6,878 bases of DNA, from assembly GCA_965370715.1 (NCBI GenBank), contig CBDUVQ010000049.1:1-6878 (forward strand). Reading direction: 5' to 3'. The notes beneath the pieces were generated by a model. It did no database searches and had not been told where the DNA came from. It saw only the letters and a list, made by a program, of their open reading frames with translations. Origin of the DNA: JAFCBV01 sp965370715. Its GTDB lineage: Archaea; EX4484-52; B79-G9. The first letter of the stretch is position 1, and each line of letters opens with the position of its first letter. Of the stretch, positions 5,665 to 6,878 are shown piece after piece. The translations under genes and the position numbers were made by a program.

Positions 5665-5674
5665 TCTTTTTCTT
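5665..5674 (+). terminator. Possible T-tract terminator of the GH15 gene
   Basis: TCTTTTTCTT begins two bases after the GH15 stop, in the 18-base gap between the convergent genes. Archaeal termination commonly uses such T-rich tracts in the non-template strand without a hairpin. There is no matching tract on the minus strand for the kinase gene, so its transcript may run into the GH15 gene in antisense. Confidence 0.35.
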
Positions 5675-5681
5675 AGTAAAC

Positions 5682-6878
5682 TTACAGCAGTTCTCCTGCA
5701 AAAGCCGAGCTTGAGATAACGTCCCCCATACCAACAGTTGTTTTTGGGTGCTTTGAAATGATTGTCGGAACAGCGATTAGAAAGTGACCGTCCATTTCAC
5801 AGATGCCTGTTGTCAGAAATCCCTCGCACAAGTGAAGCGATTTTTTAAGTGCCTTGATTTCCTGAATGCCTTTTTCAGAAATGCCACTAAGTTTTTGCGA
5901 TGAAATGTCTTTTCGCGCAGGAAGTGTGCCCTTTTTTGCCCTTGCCTCTGCTGCAAGGGATGCGAAGAGAAGCGCGTCCCTGACTTTTTCCGGCTGGACT
6001 GGATACTTCTTGTCCACAATTGCAATATAGAATCCAAGATAATGGATGTGCACGCGAAGGAGTTTGAGCTTTTTTGCAATCTCGGCACCGAGAATGTAAA
6101 GCCCTTCAAGAGTGTTTTTTGGATATTTTTCCAGAACCTTTTTTTGAAGCACACATGATGCAATTTGGCGCACTTCAACTTCATTCATGCCTATGCTGTC
6201 AACATTTTTTGCAATATACTCAACAATGTCTTTTTCAAGCATTTTGTCTGAAATGAATGCTTCCTCTAAATGTATCATCAGTTTCGGGTTTGCTTTTTTG
6301 ATTTTTTTTATCTGCATTTTTTCCTTTCGAAAGTGCGCAAGATTACATGCCTTTTCAGACTGGTAGCCTGAAAGTATTACGCGATTGACGCCCTGAAACA
6401 TTTTTGGAATATGCGCTTCAAGCTCTTTTGAGAAAAAAGGCTCTGTCCCTTTTGGCCTTGATGCTAGGATGAACCGGTTTGCACGACATGAAGATGTGCT
6501 GCCGAGCTTGAATCCTTTTTTGAACTCAAATATGCGGTTTATTTTCGTGTGTTCACTGTTTGATGCCTTTTTTATAGCAACTGTGGCAAACTTGCTGTTT
6601 TTTACTAAAGGAAATTTCACCTCTGAGTTAAAGAAAGACGCCTGTTTTTCAGAGAGCAGGGGCGTATATGCAAGAACCTCAATTCCAAGCCCTGCAAGAA
6701 AGTTCGCCATTATTCCTGCCTGCCCGCCAGTGCGCTCTTCATTTGCAGGAAATGTTTTGTCAGCCCAATCCGAAACATCCTTGTTTTGGCAGGCAATCTC
6801 TCTTGCTGACGAAGTCTTTATTGTGTAAATGAGGTTCGCAAGAAAATCCTCTTTTGACGCTATTTTTTTCGGAGGATT
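5682..6878 (-). CDS. ADP-dependent glucokinase/phosphofructokinase, 5' end cut by window edge
   Basis: This family (PF04587, ribokinase-like fold) phosphorylates glucose or fructose 6-phosphate with ADP, giving AMP, in the modified Embden-Meyerhof pathway of archaea. The frame is open to the right edge, so 398 residues are visible and roughly 50-60 N-terminal residues lie outside. An internal ATG at 6710 is not the start: coding continues upstream through TGGQAGIMANFL (visible 50-61), the sugar-binding glycine-rich motif of the family. Other landmarks are INRIFEF (visible 113-119), SGYQ (170-173), HLE (203-205), the NEVE metal/phosphate motif (232-235), HIHYLGFY (277-284), and GMGD (383-386) with catalytic Asp386, followed by the usual C-terminal helix. 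All active-site motifs seen are intact. Whether it prefers glucose, fructose 6-phosphate or both cannot be read from these motifs. Its neighbour, the convergent GH15 protein, could supply glucose. Confidence 0.93.
   Translation of the reverse strand, partial: NPPKKIASKEDFLANLIYTIKTSSAREIACQNKDVSDWADKTFPANEERTGGQAGIMANFLAGLGIEVLAYTPLLSEKQASFFNSEVKFPLVKNSKFATVAIKKASNSEHTKINRIFEFKKGFKLGSTSSCRANRFILASRPKGTEPFFSKELEAHIPKMFQGVNRVILSGYQSEKACNLAHFRKEKMQIKKIKKANPKLMIHLEEAFISDKMLEKDIVEYIAKNVDSIGMNEVEVRQIASCVLQKKVLEKYPKNTLEGLYILGAEIAKKLKLLRVHIHYLGFYIAIVDKKYPVQPEKVRDALLFASLAAEARAKKGTLPARKDISSQKLSGISEKGIQEIKALKKSLHLCEGFLTTGICEMDGHFLIAVPTIISKHPKTTVGMGDVISSSAFAGELL

Noticed and set aside
6469..6828. Open frame of 119 codons on the plus strand, opposite the ADP-dependent kinase
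   Set aside because: It lies entirely opposite conserved kinase motifs (GGQAG, INRIFEF) and has no upstream promoter-like or Shine-Dalgarno sequence.
1..6878. CRISPR array, tRNA or rRNA, insertion sequence, defence system
   Set aside because: No regularly spaced repeats, cloverleaf-type sequences, transposase motifs or terminal inverted repeats were found by eye. Every long stretch is explained by ordinary protein genes.

Overview
The window looks like chromosomal DNA from an archaeon. Three observations support this. An ADP-dependent sugar kinase, a mainly archaeal family, runs off the right edge. Five genes have an AT-rich TATA-like box whose edges fall about 20-30 bases upstream of an ATG, the geometry of archaeal leaderless transcripts. 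Genes that follow another gene closely instead carry Shine-Dalgarno sequences matching the archaeal 16S tail (GGAG or GGTGA type). The content (small membrane proteins, a Cys-rich lipoprotein, a short cytosolic GH15) would fit a euryarchaeal or DPANN lineage. I cannot resolve the lineage from sequence alone.

Left part (1-2071, minus strand). From right to left come a rhomboid intramembrane protease, a Cys-rich lipoprotein, a four-helix membrane protein built from two tandem copies of a two-helix unit, and the first codons of another gene leaving the left edge. The first three each appear to have their own promoter. The edge gene probably shares a transcript with the four-helix protein, because its Shine-Dalgarno sequence overlaps that gene's stop codon.

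Middle part (2072-4538, plus strand). A 77-base divergent control region separates the rhomboid gene from a two-gene operon encoding a COG2426/PF06695 membrane protein and an MFS transporter. A separate gene with a perfect TTTATATG box then encodes a membrane-anchored protein with a C-terminal bacterial-PH-like domain (DUF6141-like).

Right part (4558-6878). A GH15 (glucoamylase/trehalase/phosphorylase-kinase fold) protein without signal peptide converges, 18 bases apart, on the ADP-dependent glucokinase/phosphofructokinase gene, which is cut by the right edge. Together these suggest cytosolic alpha-glucan or trehalose breakdown to glucose, feeding the archaeal modified Embden-Meyerhof pathway. 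That link is inferred from family membership and adjacency.

No rRNA, tRNA, CRISPR array, insertion sequence or other mobile element was seen. No non-coding stretch exceeds about 100 bases. The window is mostly ordinary chromosomal content. The more unusual items are the duplicated four-helix protein, the Cys-rich lipoprotein, the minimal GH15 next to an ADP-kinase, and the start-codon corrections implied by promoter geometry.
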